The notes: a model not told the origin generated them from the sequence alone. A stretch of 64,000 nt of DNA from Sacculina carcini (GCA_916048095.2 OU696593.1:4518501-4582500), one strand, 5' to 3'. Shown: positions 36,901 through 45,779, numbered from the stretch's first letter. Translations and numbers: made by a program.

Positions 36901-38098
36901 ACAAAAAACAGAATCTGTTTTTATCTTCTTCCGACTTCAACTGAATCTGCAGAAAGGCTTTCTCTATATCAGCCATTAGTACAAAATCCTCCTGACGAAA
37001 TTTTAGCATCATACCCACAAGATTCGCCAACAAGTCTATTCCTTGAAAGCACGCTTGATTGAGTGTCGTCGCATTTTTGTCGACCTTAAAACTACAATTG
37101 AAGACAGTTCGCATTTTAGATGTACACTGATCTTCATCTTTGAACACAGGATGATGGGGGATGAAGACACAGTTCTCTTTGACAAGTGACTCAACATCAA
37201 TTTCCTCAATAATGTTTCTTTGTATTTGATCTGTGAAATTGCTTTCGTAGCGATCTAGACAATCCTTGGCTACCAGACTTCGCTGGACCTGCTTCATTGC
37301 TTTGAATGCGACATCGAAATTGTGATCTACATTGCTGATTGAGTCTAAAAAAGGCACTTTGACCGAATAATGTCCATCTTTGAATTCAATACTGTCATCG
37401 AATTCTTTGATCAGCGCTTCATCTGTTTCGGCGAGAGTGTCATCTTTGATGCCGATGTTCTCCACCTTGAACATATTCTCCAACTCCACATCCACATCTA
37501 ATTCGCCAGATGATAGTGACACAGGACTGAAATATGTGCGAGTTGGGTTTATTGCCAAGTTGACCAGACGTTCGTTTTTTTTGTCCACAGGTGCCACTGA
37601 AGTCTGTTCACCCATGAGGGAGGAAATTTCTCCGAAAAGTATCATACCATCGTCGACTTCATAAGCAGTCGTATTGCCGACCTTAACACTGCTCAGCGGC
37701 TGAATGTGTCCTATGAGATCAGAACCCAAAAGACAATGAAAATCGGTCATTCTGTCTTCCGACATGTCCCGGAAAAAGCTGTCAGCCAACCTGAGGTCTT
37801 CAGACTTGAATTTTCGTACCAGTTTGGTCACTCCTGGCACATGATAATCCAATGACATACTACCATCTACCAGCAACTTGACGGTCGTGCTACCTCTTCT
37901 TGTAAAATGAACATTGCACACGACAACATCATGCTGTTTCTCCGCGGTGCCTATGAATGTACGCACTTGATATTTGACGCGGTGTTTTTCTCTCTTGGCT
38001 GAGATCTTATCAGCCATATACTCACTGATGTAAGACGTTTGTGAGCCGTGATCGATCAAACACCGGACTATTTCACAATTTCCGTCCTCGGTTTGCAT
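33992..38098 (-). CDS. BEL Pol: protease, RT, RNase H, integrase
   Basis: A 1368-codon open frame. Domains in order are: an aspartic protease-like start (LIDHGSQTSYIS, residues ~14-25, with DHG where family members usually have DSG), RT (ADIEKAFLQIQL, FGLNASPFVLMR, catalytic YMDN near 449), and RNase H (FCDGGKES near 620, VWVDSQVVLEW). Integrase follows with its zinc-binding H-H-C-C (~945-985), core residues in VAIDYTG (~1018), YSDNGKQF (~1080) and GGVYERQIK (~1128), and a DUF5641-like C-terminus (DKLSVGDIVLIHTKDRPR). It probably has no start of its own and is the continuation of gag across the TAG at 38105. Apart from that it is intact. Confidence 0.93.
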   Translation of the reverse strand: MQTEDGNCEIVRCLIDHGSQTSYISEYMADKISAKREKHRVKYQVRTFIGTAEKQHDVVVCNVHFTRRGSTTVKLLVDGSMSLDYHVPGVTKLVRKFKSEDLRLADSFFRDMSEDRMTDFHCLLGSDLIGHIQPLSSVKVGNTTAYEVDDGMILFGEISSLMGEQTSVAPVDKKNERLVNLAINPTRTYFSPVSLSSGELDVDVELENMFKVENIGIKDDTLAETDEALIKEFDDSIEFKDGHYSVKVPFLDSISNVDHNFDVAFKAMKQVQRSLVAKDCLDRYESNFTDQIQRNIIEEIDVESLVKENCVFIPHHPVFKDEDQCTSKMRTVFNCSFKVDKNATTLNQACFQGIDLLANLVGMMLKFRQEDFVLMADIEKAFLQIQLKSEEDKNRFCFLWESNGVLKVYRHRTILFGLNASPFVLMRVLQYHLKLYPQDSVADILKSSFYMDNFLFTSSSTNQILNVYHRSREIMQEGGFNLRSWSSNVSSMRELMMSNETATTHQSDYEKVLGYMYDSERDSLKLADCQVVLHNSESRPTKRRVLSNISKIFDPLSLALPVTLCGRLFMKKLWLLKVGWDEPLKEQLSREWRSIQKELAQLDQLRFPRKSADSLSNHDINIFCDGGKESYGFICYATNSKNESNFIFAKSKISPQNKSIPQTELLAVFLMMKCLQLILDSLMFKIQQINVWVDSQVVLEWIHQGCRTTNRFTQARQKDIEAMKKNIESDKGVVMRFGYVPTNENVADLLTKGQTFAKFEKYQDQWIFGPDWLKIWTETPVEVPCVTKFTQEQLLNFRQDSHEHKSLGLTQRQGQTSSSNAQSSTDTLFTAEKLSNLNKIHRITGLVFKFVDKMRKTSSDTNEKAVNYWLKALQAQEYSDILDYLQSPERSQRVPNLVNDLNLFLDDQGIIRCRGRISRLNYFSYAAKNPVLLSKDHHITRLMIRDQHERCRHLGIGSTLTQLRERGFWIPGGRQAVKKIIRDCVICKKLNSLSVKYPRLNNLPTERIKFVKAYENVAIDYTGHINITGKGGEEQKVYIALYTCMALRCVHLDVLPDVSTSSFLQSFMRFCNTYRVPEMIYSDNGKQFVTSKRYLQEALLSDDFVEYMRKHHIQHKTIPVYASWMGGVYERQIKTVKQCLYKSIGKARLSYFDLITHLSGIQDAVNNRPLTYVHSGINEIEPLTPNKILKLNLNPRLQIITDHKEDPLWTPEANDMHRRLNDTIQVQNELLDKFRTMWYEEYVLSLRELNRNLYQTDWKDKLSVGDIVLIHTKDRPRIFWSMGRIIKLLPGEDGRVRQVILKNSSGKSSIHAVKHLYPLEITAIHPSQTAPGVNEERETATSHPNRGKRKAAMKQREQLAGLIRDESV

Positions 38099-38104
38099 GA
38101 GTAC

Positions 38105-39589
38105 CTACATTGATGGTAACAGTACCGCCGCCTGTGCATCGGTCTTCATCATGCACAGATGATTCTCCAGTTTTGTGACGTTGGTTGGACCACTACACAC
38201 CGCAGTTATATGCGTATTTTTGCCGCACGATTTGCAGCTGTAGGTGAGCCCCTTCTTCTGGCATTCACACTCCTCCGTCGGCCGCCCGCCGCTGCAGTGG
38301 ACACACCGTCCGAGTTGTCGCAAACGCTGGATTCGTGCCTGAGAATTTGATTAATTACCACACTGCGACATCGGATGATCCCCTTCGCAAAACTTGCATG
38401 ATTTCCATGAATGTGACGACGACTTTGATTGCTGAACCTCCGATCTGACGGCTGATGTCGCAAATGTTTGCAAACTCGGAGATGACACCCGAAGCTTTTC
38501 CTGACCCCGGCGCACATTTTCTCGATACTTCTCGACGTTTTGATTTGAGCGAGGCTGCGGTTTTTGGTCGAAGACCTTGGTCTGAGACGTGTTGCGATTA
38601 GCGCCCCCTTTTTGAGCTTCAAGTGCCCTCAATATTTTGCTGGAATTGTCCAAAATTGATTTTACTAAGGGGTATTCTGTTCCAATCAGGAAACTGGACC
38701 TGGTTCTGTAATTTGATGGTAATCTATTCATTACAATATGGCTCAAAAGCCTCGAACCAAAACTGCCTTCTACGAGTGCGTCCAAATCGTAATTTTGCAG
38801 CTCATAGACCGTTGACCGAATCTGATGTAACAGTCGATGCATTCCGGCAAAGTCCGTGTCTGACGGACAACTCTGCCCGGTGAGTGTACACATGAGGCGC
38901 TCCACTACGGCATCTTCATCGAGATATTCGTCTTTCAAAAATGTCATAGCGGTGCCGTAATTGACATCAGTGTTTGACAGATGCTTAACAACATCCAGAG
39001 CGTCTCCTCTCAAACAGCTCTTGAGGTATATGAGCTTCACCGTGTCAGAAAACTCCTCTTTTTCCCCGACAAGGTCATTGAACAGTCGGATGAATTCCGA
39101 AAACTGCAACCTGTCTGAGGCGCCGTTGAATGATGGAAGTCGAATCTCCGGTGGTTTGACATGACTGACCTTAGCGGATTTTGCCGGTTGAATGGGCCGC
39201 ATCGCCGCGGTTGACTGGCTCGACGCGCTGATGATAGCTGAAAGGCTTTGCGCGATCTGAGCGTGATAATCTGTCTGTGACTCGACATCCTGGTCGCACT
39301 CCTCTGGTGACGTCTCTTCTAACAAAAATGTGATTTTCAGATCCAAATTCTCAATGTCTGCAAGTTTAGCTCGGATAGATTTGACTCTGTCATGAACTAC
39401 TGTCTCGTCAAGCTCCTCCTTTTCGAGTTTTTTGATCCACAAAGTCACTAACCTCTTTAGGGCACCACGTTGAACTTTCAGCTCTTTCATTGACTGAATC
39501 GTTTTGACATCATCCATCCTGACTGAGATAAGGATGTGATTAGAGAGGACTACTAAGACCAATACAAAGTACAATTGGAAATGAGACAC
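38105..39589 (-). pseudogene. BEL gag region (DUF1759 type plus zinc knuckles), one internal stop
   Basis: Open from 39589; the Met at 39517 (MDDVKTIQ) is a likelier start than the hydrophobic leader upstream. Residues ~150-240 contain the capsid-like DUF1759 block typical of BEL/Pao (IRLPSFNGASDRLQFSEF, YLKSCLRGDAL). Cys/His knuckles follow (CKFCEGDHPMSQC, then CVHC and CKSCGKNTHITAVC). A TAA at 38351-38353 splits the knuckle region, but the frame continues to a TAG at 38105-38107. Pol continues beyond that in the same frame. Confidence 0.88.
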
Positions 39590-39705
39590 AGAAAATTAAA
39601 TGCCAAAAAACGACAACGACATACTTCAATTTAGCTTGTCACATGATGATAATTTACATTTTGACTTCAATAAACTGGAAAGAACAGAAAAATAAATTCG
39701 CAAGA

Positions 39706-40150
39706 TGTTGTGATTTAATTTGGAGAAGCCCTTTTGTACTTTATTGGAGAACCCAAAGCTTACCTGATTGCGAATTTATTTTGTCGCAGGTAGCCGTTCG
39801 CGTTGGTGTACGTACAGCCCCGGTGGCAATGGATTTCTCCGCAAGTAATTGCTTGTCGCCGAATATTGAAAGAAGACTTGACGATAACTGAAATAGGCTT
39901 GAAATACGATGCCTCGAACGCTGAACCACGAATTATCCGTACCGAACCCCGAGTAACTAGCCACCCCGTGCTCTCTGTCTCCACTAATCCTCTTTCGCCG
40001 TTCCGGGTTGCCACGCCCCATTTTATCGCGGATTTGCCTTGAATCCTCCAAAATAGTACTGGGCTTTGAAATTATTTTCCCAATTAAATAGAATTGAAAT
40101 TATTGAATTAAATTATGAATTACAATTGAAAATGATAAATATTTCTTTCA
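39706..40150 (-). repeat. BEL 5' LTR
   Basis: 445 bp, same ends as the 3' LTR. It should carry the promoter for the minus-strand transcript. Confidence 0.92.
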
Positions 40151-40154
40151 TGCC

Positions 40155-40330
40155 TTCATTTCTGATGGCGGTTTGGTGATAAGCACTGCGTAGGTAAATG
40201 TTGTGTGTGAACTCACAATATATGAGTGTAAATCCAGTGAGACATGTTTTTTTCAGAATACGAGGGGTTGTTGAAGTCATAATGATGTTATAAATCATCC
40301 GTTACTTTTGATTTAACATCAATTAACCAA
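40155..40330 (-). pseudogene. Old Gypsy RT, 5' part beyond the BEL insertion
   Basis: On the minus strand it reads NIYLRSAYHQTAIRNEG, the RT motif with the first catalytic Asp region (usually DLRSAYHQIPI). It stops at the BEL TSD and resumes at 33311, so the BEL sits inside this domain. Confidence 0.7.
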
Positions 40331-40408
40331 CTCTAGCTATCCCAATTAGCCCATGCACACTAGTTATCAATCGCGCAAGCAGAAAATATGCTGCAGCATA
40401 ATCTGGCG

Positions 40409-40673
40409 CAGTGGCGGACCCAGTAACTTCAATCTGGGGGCTTAGTTCGTTTTTAGTGTATTGCTGTAGTGTCCTGGGGTTTTCGCCAAATGTGTAAATG
40501 AAACCATTGGCAACCTTGCGGGGCTAAGAAACATACGCGCTACTGTTGTGTCATTGTATTCGTATCGTTCGTTTTTTGTTTGTGGAGTCAGGTAGTTTAC
40601 TTAATTTAGGTCACTTAGGCTTGGTTTGTTAGCTAGACATTTTGTAGCTAGCATGAGTTGTTTGCTATTCATC
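40409..40673 (+). mobile_element. Possible left end of a CAGTGGCGG-type hAT element
   Basis: CAGTGGCGGACCCAG followed shortly by a CTGGGGGCTTAG stretch resembles the left ends of the MITEs at 11046 and 60950. No right end was found on either side of the Gypsy insertion. Confidence 0.35.
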
Positions 40674-40873
40674 TGTAGGAACGCCTACAGTAACGAGTAA
40701 TTAACACACACGAGCTGCAACGAACGACTGGTGTATTTACAGAAGCACGATGTGTTGTTGTCTTTACACCTTCACATTTGGCGCACACAAGGTCTAACAA
40801 TAAAACAGAAACAATATAACAATTGCATGATATTTAACTATTAAATAAATAGAAATAACAGACGGCGGCCACA
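40674..40873 (-). repeat. Gypsy 3' LTR
   Basis: 200 bp, TGTGGCCGCC to GTTCCTACA in element orientation, identical to the other LTR. Confidence 0.96.
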
Positions 40874-40884
40874 GCCCCCTTCAG
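40874..40884 (-). other. Gypsy polypurine tract
   Basis: GAAGGGGGC on the minus strand, immediately before the 3' LTR. Confidence 0.65.
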
Positions 40885-40898
40885 GTGCAAGGCACCGA

Positions 40899-43800
40899 TT
40901 ACCGATAGCGTCTGGGGACGCGAACCAGTCGGGCGCGCCGTGACCACACAATTCTGTCTGGACACTGTGTGAGAGATGGTTCAGCTGGAATGGGAGGTGT
41001 CTGAGTCGTTGAAGTGGCTGCTGGTGTTCCGTTCGGAAGAGCCGATGCCGAAGCAGGAGAGGGCGCGTCACTGTTCTCCGAGAATGCTGGTTTCAGCCGG
41101 TCAAGGGCGACGGTGTCTATTCTTCCGTTGATGTCCAGGACAAAAGCTTTGTCACCCCGCTTGATTACAGCATATGGACCACGGTAAGGTGGTGTCAAAG
41201 GCGGGCGTACAGCATCGACTCGGACAAATACGTGTGTCGCTGTTTTCAGCGGCTGCGAGACAAATGGGCGTTCGGCGTCAGAACTCCGATGCCAGGATGT
41301 TGGTGTCGGTCGCAGCTTGGAGATGGCAGTTGCCAGTTGTCGAGCAGTCTCACAAGCCGGCGCTGGAGTCGTTTGAGAGAAGAACTGGCCCGGCAGACGC
41401 ATTTTCTCTCCCAAGACAAGCTCTGCTGAAGACGAGTTGATGTCTGGTTTGTAAGAAGCTCGCATGCCCATCAGCACAACAGGTAAAGCGATGAGCCAGT
41501 TTGTGGACCTCTCCAGTGCAGCGGTGAGAGACGCCTTCAATTGACGATGTATCCGCTCCACCAATCCGTTCTGCTGAGGAGAATACGCGCATGTTGTTTT
41601 GTGAGCCACTCCCAGGATGGACCAGAACTCTGACCACAGATCAGATACGAACTGTCGTCCGCGATCTGATGTGATGCACAAGCACATGCCGAAACGTGAA
41701 GTCCATTCCAGCAGTGCACGTGCGCACGAAGCAGCCGATGCGTCCGTCATTGGCACAGCATCCGGGTAGCGTGTGTACCTGTCGACGATAGTAAACAGGT
41801 AATGGTACCCGTTTGCTTCAGGAAGCGGACCGACGATGTCAACGTGCAGGGCCTCAAATCGGCCTGTCGGTGTGGCAGGACGACGCAGAGCCGAGCGCTG
41901 ATGACGACCGACCTTGCACTGCTGACAAGGGACACAGTTCTTCGCCCAGGTTGAAACCTTTGATCCGATGCGTTTGAAAACAAAGCGCTCGGAAATCAAG
42001 CGACGTGTTGCTCGTGCACTAGGATGGTGCATGTTGTGAAATGAACAGAAGATATCGTGCTGGAGCGACTCAGGTACAAGAGGACGATCAACACCATTAG
42101 ACACGTCAACTAGCAGGCCACCCGGGACACCCTCGACCTCTCGACGTTCAACACAAAGCGACGGGGAGGCGGCGAGTTCAGAAACGTCCGCGGCACCTTG
42201 CTGCGCGATGGCGATCTTTCTGATGTCCAGACCTTGCTGAGCGACGACATCAAGCTGTGAGACCTGGTGTTCCGTGACGAAGACCGGTGGTCGACTCAGG
42301 TAATCAGACACCGCGTTGTCTCGGCCGCTAATGTGTCTGATGTCGGTGGAGAATTCACTGATGAAAGCCAGTTGACGCTGTACACGTGCCGAACGCTCGG
42401 ACATGCTCGTGAACGCGTGCGTCAACGGCTTGTGATCCGTCCACAGCTGCAGTTCTGGACGACCTTCAAGCAAATGCCTGAAACGCTTCAAGACGCTGAA
42501 AATGGCAAACAGCTCCTTGTCTCCTGTGCACCATCTCAGCTGGGCACCGGCCAACACACGAGAATGGTATGCCAGAGGCACCCATCTGCCTTCCTGCAGC
42601 TGCAAAATGACCGCGCCGACGGCGTGGTCCGATGCGTCCGCGACGACCTTTGTGATGGCGTCGTGTCGAGGGTACGCAAGCTGGGATACGGCGGCCAGCG
42701 CAGATTTGGATTTCTCGAAGGCTGCCGTTTGGCGCGGACCCCAGGAAAACCCGCGCTTCGCGTTCGCCGTGTCATGAAGTGGCTGCAGAATCGACGCCAG
42801 ATTAGGGATGAACCGATGAAAGAAGTTCACCATGCCGAGGTATTTTCTGCAATCCGCTGGATCTCGTGGCGGCGGCATGGACAGCAAATCCTCCACTTTG
42901 TCGGGAAGAGGTGCAATGCCACGGGCGGACACCTCCATGCCAACGAAGCGGACCTTGCTGACGCCAAAAACACACTTCTCCGGTTTGACAGCCAACCCAG
43001 CTTTGCTCAGACGGCGAAAAAGCTCCTGCAAGTCCCTGCGGTGAGTTGCAGCATCGGGCGAGTAGATGAGAATGTCGTCTAGGTAACAGTACACCCGCGG
43101 CATTCCCCTGAGAACCGTGTCCATCAACCTCTGAAACGTCTGTGCCGCGTTGCAGAGACCGAAGGGCATGCGGGTGTACTGAAACAGCCCGAAGGGAGTG
43201 GTAATGGCTGTCTTATCTTGGTCGTCTTTATGCACAGGAACCTGAGCAAATGCTCTTGGCAGATCGACTGTGCTGAAAATGGTGGCACCTGAGAGACGAT
43301 CAGCGAAGGTCTGCATGTGCGGCACAGGATATCTGTCTGGGACAGTGATGGAGTTGAGGCGTTCGTAACACCCAACCATTCTGAACGAAGCGCCACCATC
43401 CTTCTGGACCAGGTGGATTGGGCTCGACCATGAAGAAGATGATGGTACCAGGATGCCACGTTCCACTAGCTCATCGAGCTCCCGCTTGGCGGCCGCTAGC
43501 TTGGCCGGCATGAGACGTCGTGGTCTAGCAAACACCGGGTTGCCGCGAGTGATGATGCGGTGTTTCACACCGGGTACGGATACCACAGGAAACCCTGTTG
43601 GCGGAACTGTGAGTTTCAAAAACTCGCTCGACCGACGAACATCAGCAAACCCTTCGCCGTCCTGCTCTCGTCGCTGGACGGTGCTGACATGAACTATGAC
43701 TGGATACCGGTCGGTGTGTTGAGGTGAACTGCTGGTTGACAAAAAGGTGGCGCTGTCGATCAGCCGATGTTTTGTCATATCGACCATGAGGCCGAATTCC

Positions 43801-44150
43801 CGCAAAAAGTCAGCACCGAGGATTGGAGTCGGAACTGCCGCCACAAAAAAACCAAACGAGTACACTCGGCCAAGACCTAAGTCTACATCCACACGGTGGT
43901 TTACCTTGTAGACAGATATGGAGGTACCATTGGCGGCGCGGAGTACCGGCTGACTCAATGCGGCTGAACATCCCGAGGGGGCCGGCAGTAACGACACCTC
44001 CGACCCGCTGTCCACCAGATATCTACGGCCTGTGAGATCCGTAACAAATAAAAGACGGCACTTCTTACGGCAGTCGTGGGCCGTCATTACCGCCGGCTGC
44101 CGCTGTCGTTTCCCGGCACGTCTGCGTGGAAAGTGCACGATCCCAGGCAA
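40899..44150 (-). CDS. Gypsy Pol: protease, RT, RNase H, integrase
   Basis: 1083 codons without interruption, ending in TAA. The sequence before residue ~14 overlaps gag and is reached by frameshifting. Domains are: protease (LVDSGSEVSLLP, residues 45-56), RT (VDLPRAFAQVPV, PFGLCNAAQTFQRLMD, catalytic YLDDILIYS near 355), and RNase H (VVADASDHAVGAVILQ, LWTDHKPLTHAF). Integrase has its zinc-binding HHPSARATRR...CVPCQQC near 700 and core residues in LHVDIVGPLPE (~767), ITSDRGRQFVSDLW (~830) and SPQQNGLVERIHR (~862). A GPY/F-type end follows (PPYRGPYAVIKRGDKAFVLD). All catalytic residues expected for the family are present. Confidence 0.95.
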   Translation of the reverse strand: MPGIVHFPRRRAGKRQRQPAVMTAHDCRKKCRLLFVTDLTGRRYLVDSGSEVSLLPAPSGCSAALSQPVLRAANGTSISVYKVNHRVDVDLGLGRVYSFGFFVAAVPTPILGADFLREFGLMVDMTKHRLIDSATFLSTSSSPQHTDRYPVIVHVSTVQRREQDGEGFADVRRSSEFLKLTVPPTGFPVVSVPGVKHRIITRGNPVFARPRRLMPAKLAAAKRELDELVERGILVPSSSSWSSPIHLVQKDGGASFRMVGCYERLNSITVPDRYPVPHMQTFADRLSGATIFSTVDLPRAFAQVPVHKDDQDKTAITTPFGLFQYTRMPFGLCNAAQTFQRLMDTVLRGMPRVYCYLDDILIYSPDAATHRRDLQELFRRLSKAGLAVKPEKCVFGVSKVRFVGMEVSARGIAPLPDKVEDLLSMPPPRDPADCRKYLGMVNFFHRFIPNLASILQPLHDTANAKRGFSWGPRQTAAFEKSKSALAAVSQLAYPRHDAITKVVADASDHAVGAVILQLQEGRWVPLAYHSRVLAGAQLRWCTGDKELFAIFSVLKRFRHLLEGRPELQLWTDHKPLTHAFTSMSERSARVQRQLAFISEFSTDIRHISGRDNAVSDYLSRPPVFVTEHQVSQLDVVAQQGLDIRKIAIAQQGAADVSELAASPSLCVERREVEGVPGGLLVDVSNGVDRPLVPESLQHDIFCSFHNMHHPSARATRRLISERFVFKRIGSKVSTWAKNCVPCQQCKVGRHQRSALRRPATPTGRFEALHVDIVGPLPEANGYHYLFTIVDRYTRYPDAVPMTDASAASCARALLEWTSRFGMCLCITSDRGRQFVSDLWSEFWSILGVAHKTTCAYSPQQNGLVERIHRQLKASLTAALERSTNWLIALPVVLMGMRASYKPDINSSSAELVLGEKMRLPGQFFSQTTPAPACETARQLATAISKLRPTPTSWHRSSDAERPFVSQPLKTATHVFVRVDAVRPPLTPPYRGPYAVIKRGDKAFVLDINGRIDTVALDRLKPAFSENSDAPSPASASALPNGTPAATSTTQTPPIPAEPSLTQCPDRIVWSRRARLVRVPRRYR

Positions 44151-44902
44151 CGACGCGCAGCGGGTCCATATTTACGGTGTAGACGGCACCAGCGATTAAC
44201 GAAGTCGTTCACAGATGGCTGGGCTGCTTGCGGTTGTCTCTGACGACTGGGACGCTGACGAGGACCTGTGGCAGCGGCAACAAGATGGTTCTCCGGCTCA
44301 TCAGTCGCAGGAGCAGCAGCTTCACTGACCACCTGGGCCGTGAACACTGCAGAAGACGCAGCTGGCTGGTGAAAGGCGTCAGCGCGAAGAGCCGCTTCAC
44401 GCAAGCTCATCGTGACCAGCCACTCGCGACAAAGAAGCCGGAGATCATTTGGCACTCGGATGAGAAATATCTCGCGAATTATTTCGTGATCTGTATCATT
44501 CGGATACAAAGCCGCGAGGTCTCCGAAAAGCTCCGACGGTTTCCTCGAGCCAAGCTGCTGCGGCAGACTCAAGAGGCGCTGTAAGCGTTCCGCCGGAGTG
44601 AGCTGGAGACGCTGCTTTAGCCTTTCTTTCAGCTGATCGTAGCAGTCAGTGGCGAGGGGCACCTGAGTGGCCAGATCCATCACCATGCGAAAATGCGACG
44701 GAGGCAATTTGGCCAATAATTTTCGGAACATGGTGGTTTGACACGTAAGACCACCGTCGGCCATGAGGTTGTCGCACATGGCGAGCCACACATCCACATT
44801 CTCGCAGTCAAAAACAGGTAATTCCACCCTTACCGCGTGTATGCTACCGGTGTTAGACATCGTCAACGAAACAAAAACGATGAAAAAACACAGAACAATC
44901 AA
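44087..44902 (-). CDS. Gypsy Gag
   Basis: 271 codons. The Met at 44860 (MSNTGSIHAV) is the likelier start, because the upstream residues form a short hydrophobic run in the leader. The capsid-like region contains VDVWLAMCDN, FRKLLAKLPP and an arthropod/flatworm-type YDQLKERLKQRL block. The C-terminal Cys/His motif WCRLHRKYGPAARRCLGSC replaces the usual CCHC knuckle. It overlaps pol by 64 bases, with pol in the -1 frame. It packages the element RNA into particles. Confidence 0.92.
   Translation of the reverse strand: MIVLCFFIVFVSLTMSNTGSIHAVRVELPVFDCENVDVWLAMCDNLMADGGLTCQTTMFRKLLAKLPPSHFRMVMDLATQVPLATDCYDQLKERLKQRLQLTPAERLQRLLSLPQQLGSRKPSELFGDLAALYPNDTDHEIIREIFLIRVPNDLRLLCREWLVTMSLREAALRADAFHQPAASSAVFTAQVVSEAAAPATDEPENHLVAAATGPRQRPSRQRQPQAAQPSVNDFVNRWCRLHRKYGPAARRCLGSCTFHADVPGNDSGSRR
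44108..44114 (-). promoter_or_regulatory. -1 ribosomal frameshift slippery site GGGAAAC
   Basis: In the gag-pol overlap the gag codons read CCG GGA AAC, so the heptamer G GGA AAC is in exactly the X XXY YYZ phase. A -1 slip enters the pol frame as GGG AAA CGA. Six bases downstream GGCAGCCG can pair with CGG and CTGCC ~15-25 bases on, giving a GC-rich stem-loop at the usual spacing. Confidence 0.75.
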
Positions 44903-44960
44903 AATGTTATGAAAAAAATATATCTACATGCAGATGATAGATATATCTATATAAAAAATT

Positions 44961-44976
44961 GGAGTCGGGGTCACCA
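44961..44976 (-). other. Gypsy primer-binding site
   Basis: Two bases inside the 5' LTR the minus strand reads TGGTGACCCCGACTCC, complementary to a tRNA 3' end finishing GGGGTCACCA. The tRNA species was not determined. Confidence 0.75.
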
Positions 44977-44978
44977 CT

Positions 44979-45178
44979 TGTAGGAACGCCTACAGTAACG
45001 AGTAATTAACACACACGAGCTGCAACGAACGACTGGTGTATTTACAGAAGCACGATGTGTTGTTGTCTTTACACCTTCACATTTGGCGCACACAAGGTCT
45101 AACAATAAAACAGAAACAATATAACAATTGCATGATATTTAACTATTAAATAAATAGAAATAACAGACGGCGGCCACA
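44979..45178 (-). repeat. Gypsy 5' LTR
   Basis: 200 bp, identical to the 3' LTR. Expected to drive the element transcript leftward. Confidence 0.96.
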
Positions 45179-45779
45179 CATCCTACGCGGACACTACAGT
45201 GCTTATAATCAGTTACGAATTTGACTAAAACATGTTTTGGTTTTATCACACCGACGATCTAAAAAATATGTGCTTGGCGCCTTTTTCCACAAATAAAAAA
45301 GATATACAAATAAATAAGATTACAATTGGTAATTTCGAAACACATTTTCTTATCAATGAGCCAATTTTTCATAAAAATCCATTTTCGAGATCAATTTCCC
45401 CAAAACCATCACTTAACATGCATCAAGTAAGCGAAATATCACAATTATATACAAATCGAAAGTGGTGTTTTGTGACGTCATGACATCGGCGGTGATATAC
45501 GCATTTTAGCAAAAACATGCATGATTTGTGAATAAAACAAGTTGAATTTTACATATTGCAAGTTGTGCATAAAATATATTTATCTCGAGTGGAGGAACGT
45601 TTTCCACCTGTTAGCCACATACACACACACGTATATTCAGTGACGTTGGGTCTAGGGGTATGATTGTTCAAGAAATGAGGTCGTTGATACACCTACTGCT
45701 AGATGCACGACCAAGTGGAACTGAACGCTTGATACACCCGTGTTATTGATGTGTCTGTGTTTACTGTATCCAATCATAG

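Larger units (their letters stand above)
33312..40150 (-). mobile_element. BEL/Pao LTR retrotransposon, nearly complete
   Basis: A 6.8-kb element on the minus strand with two 445-bp LTRs, gag and pol in one frame interrupted by two stops, and a 4-bp flank duplication TGCC (33308-33311 and 40151-40154). A purine tract (AAGGGAGGG on the minus strand) touches the 3' LTR. There are about five LTR differences, so insertion is fairly recent. A primer-binding site is not obvious next to the 5' LTR. There is no envelope gene. It interrupts the RT domain of the older Gypsy copy. Confidence 0.93.
40674..45178 (-). mobile_element. Complete Ty3/Gypsy LTR retrotransposon, very young
   Basis: A 4505-bp element on the minus strand with two 200-bp LTRs that are identical base for base, a 4-bp flank repeat CATC (40670-40673 and 45179-45182), PBS, PPT, intact gag and pol in a -1 overlap, and no envelope. 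By structure it looks capable of transposition. It lies antisense within an intron of the host gene. Confidence 0.96.

Noticed and set aside
42267-43082. 271-codon plus-strand open frame
   Set aside because: Antisense shadow of the Gypsy pol gene; no independent domain.
40674-45178. Possible third ORF (envelope) making the Gypsy an errantivirus
   Set aside because: Only 25 bp separate the pol stop from the 3' LTR, so there is no room for one.
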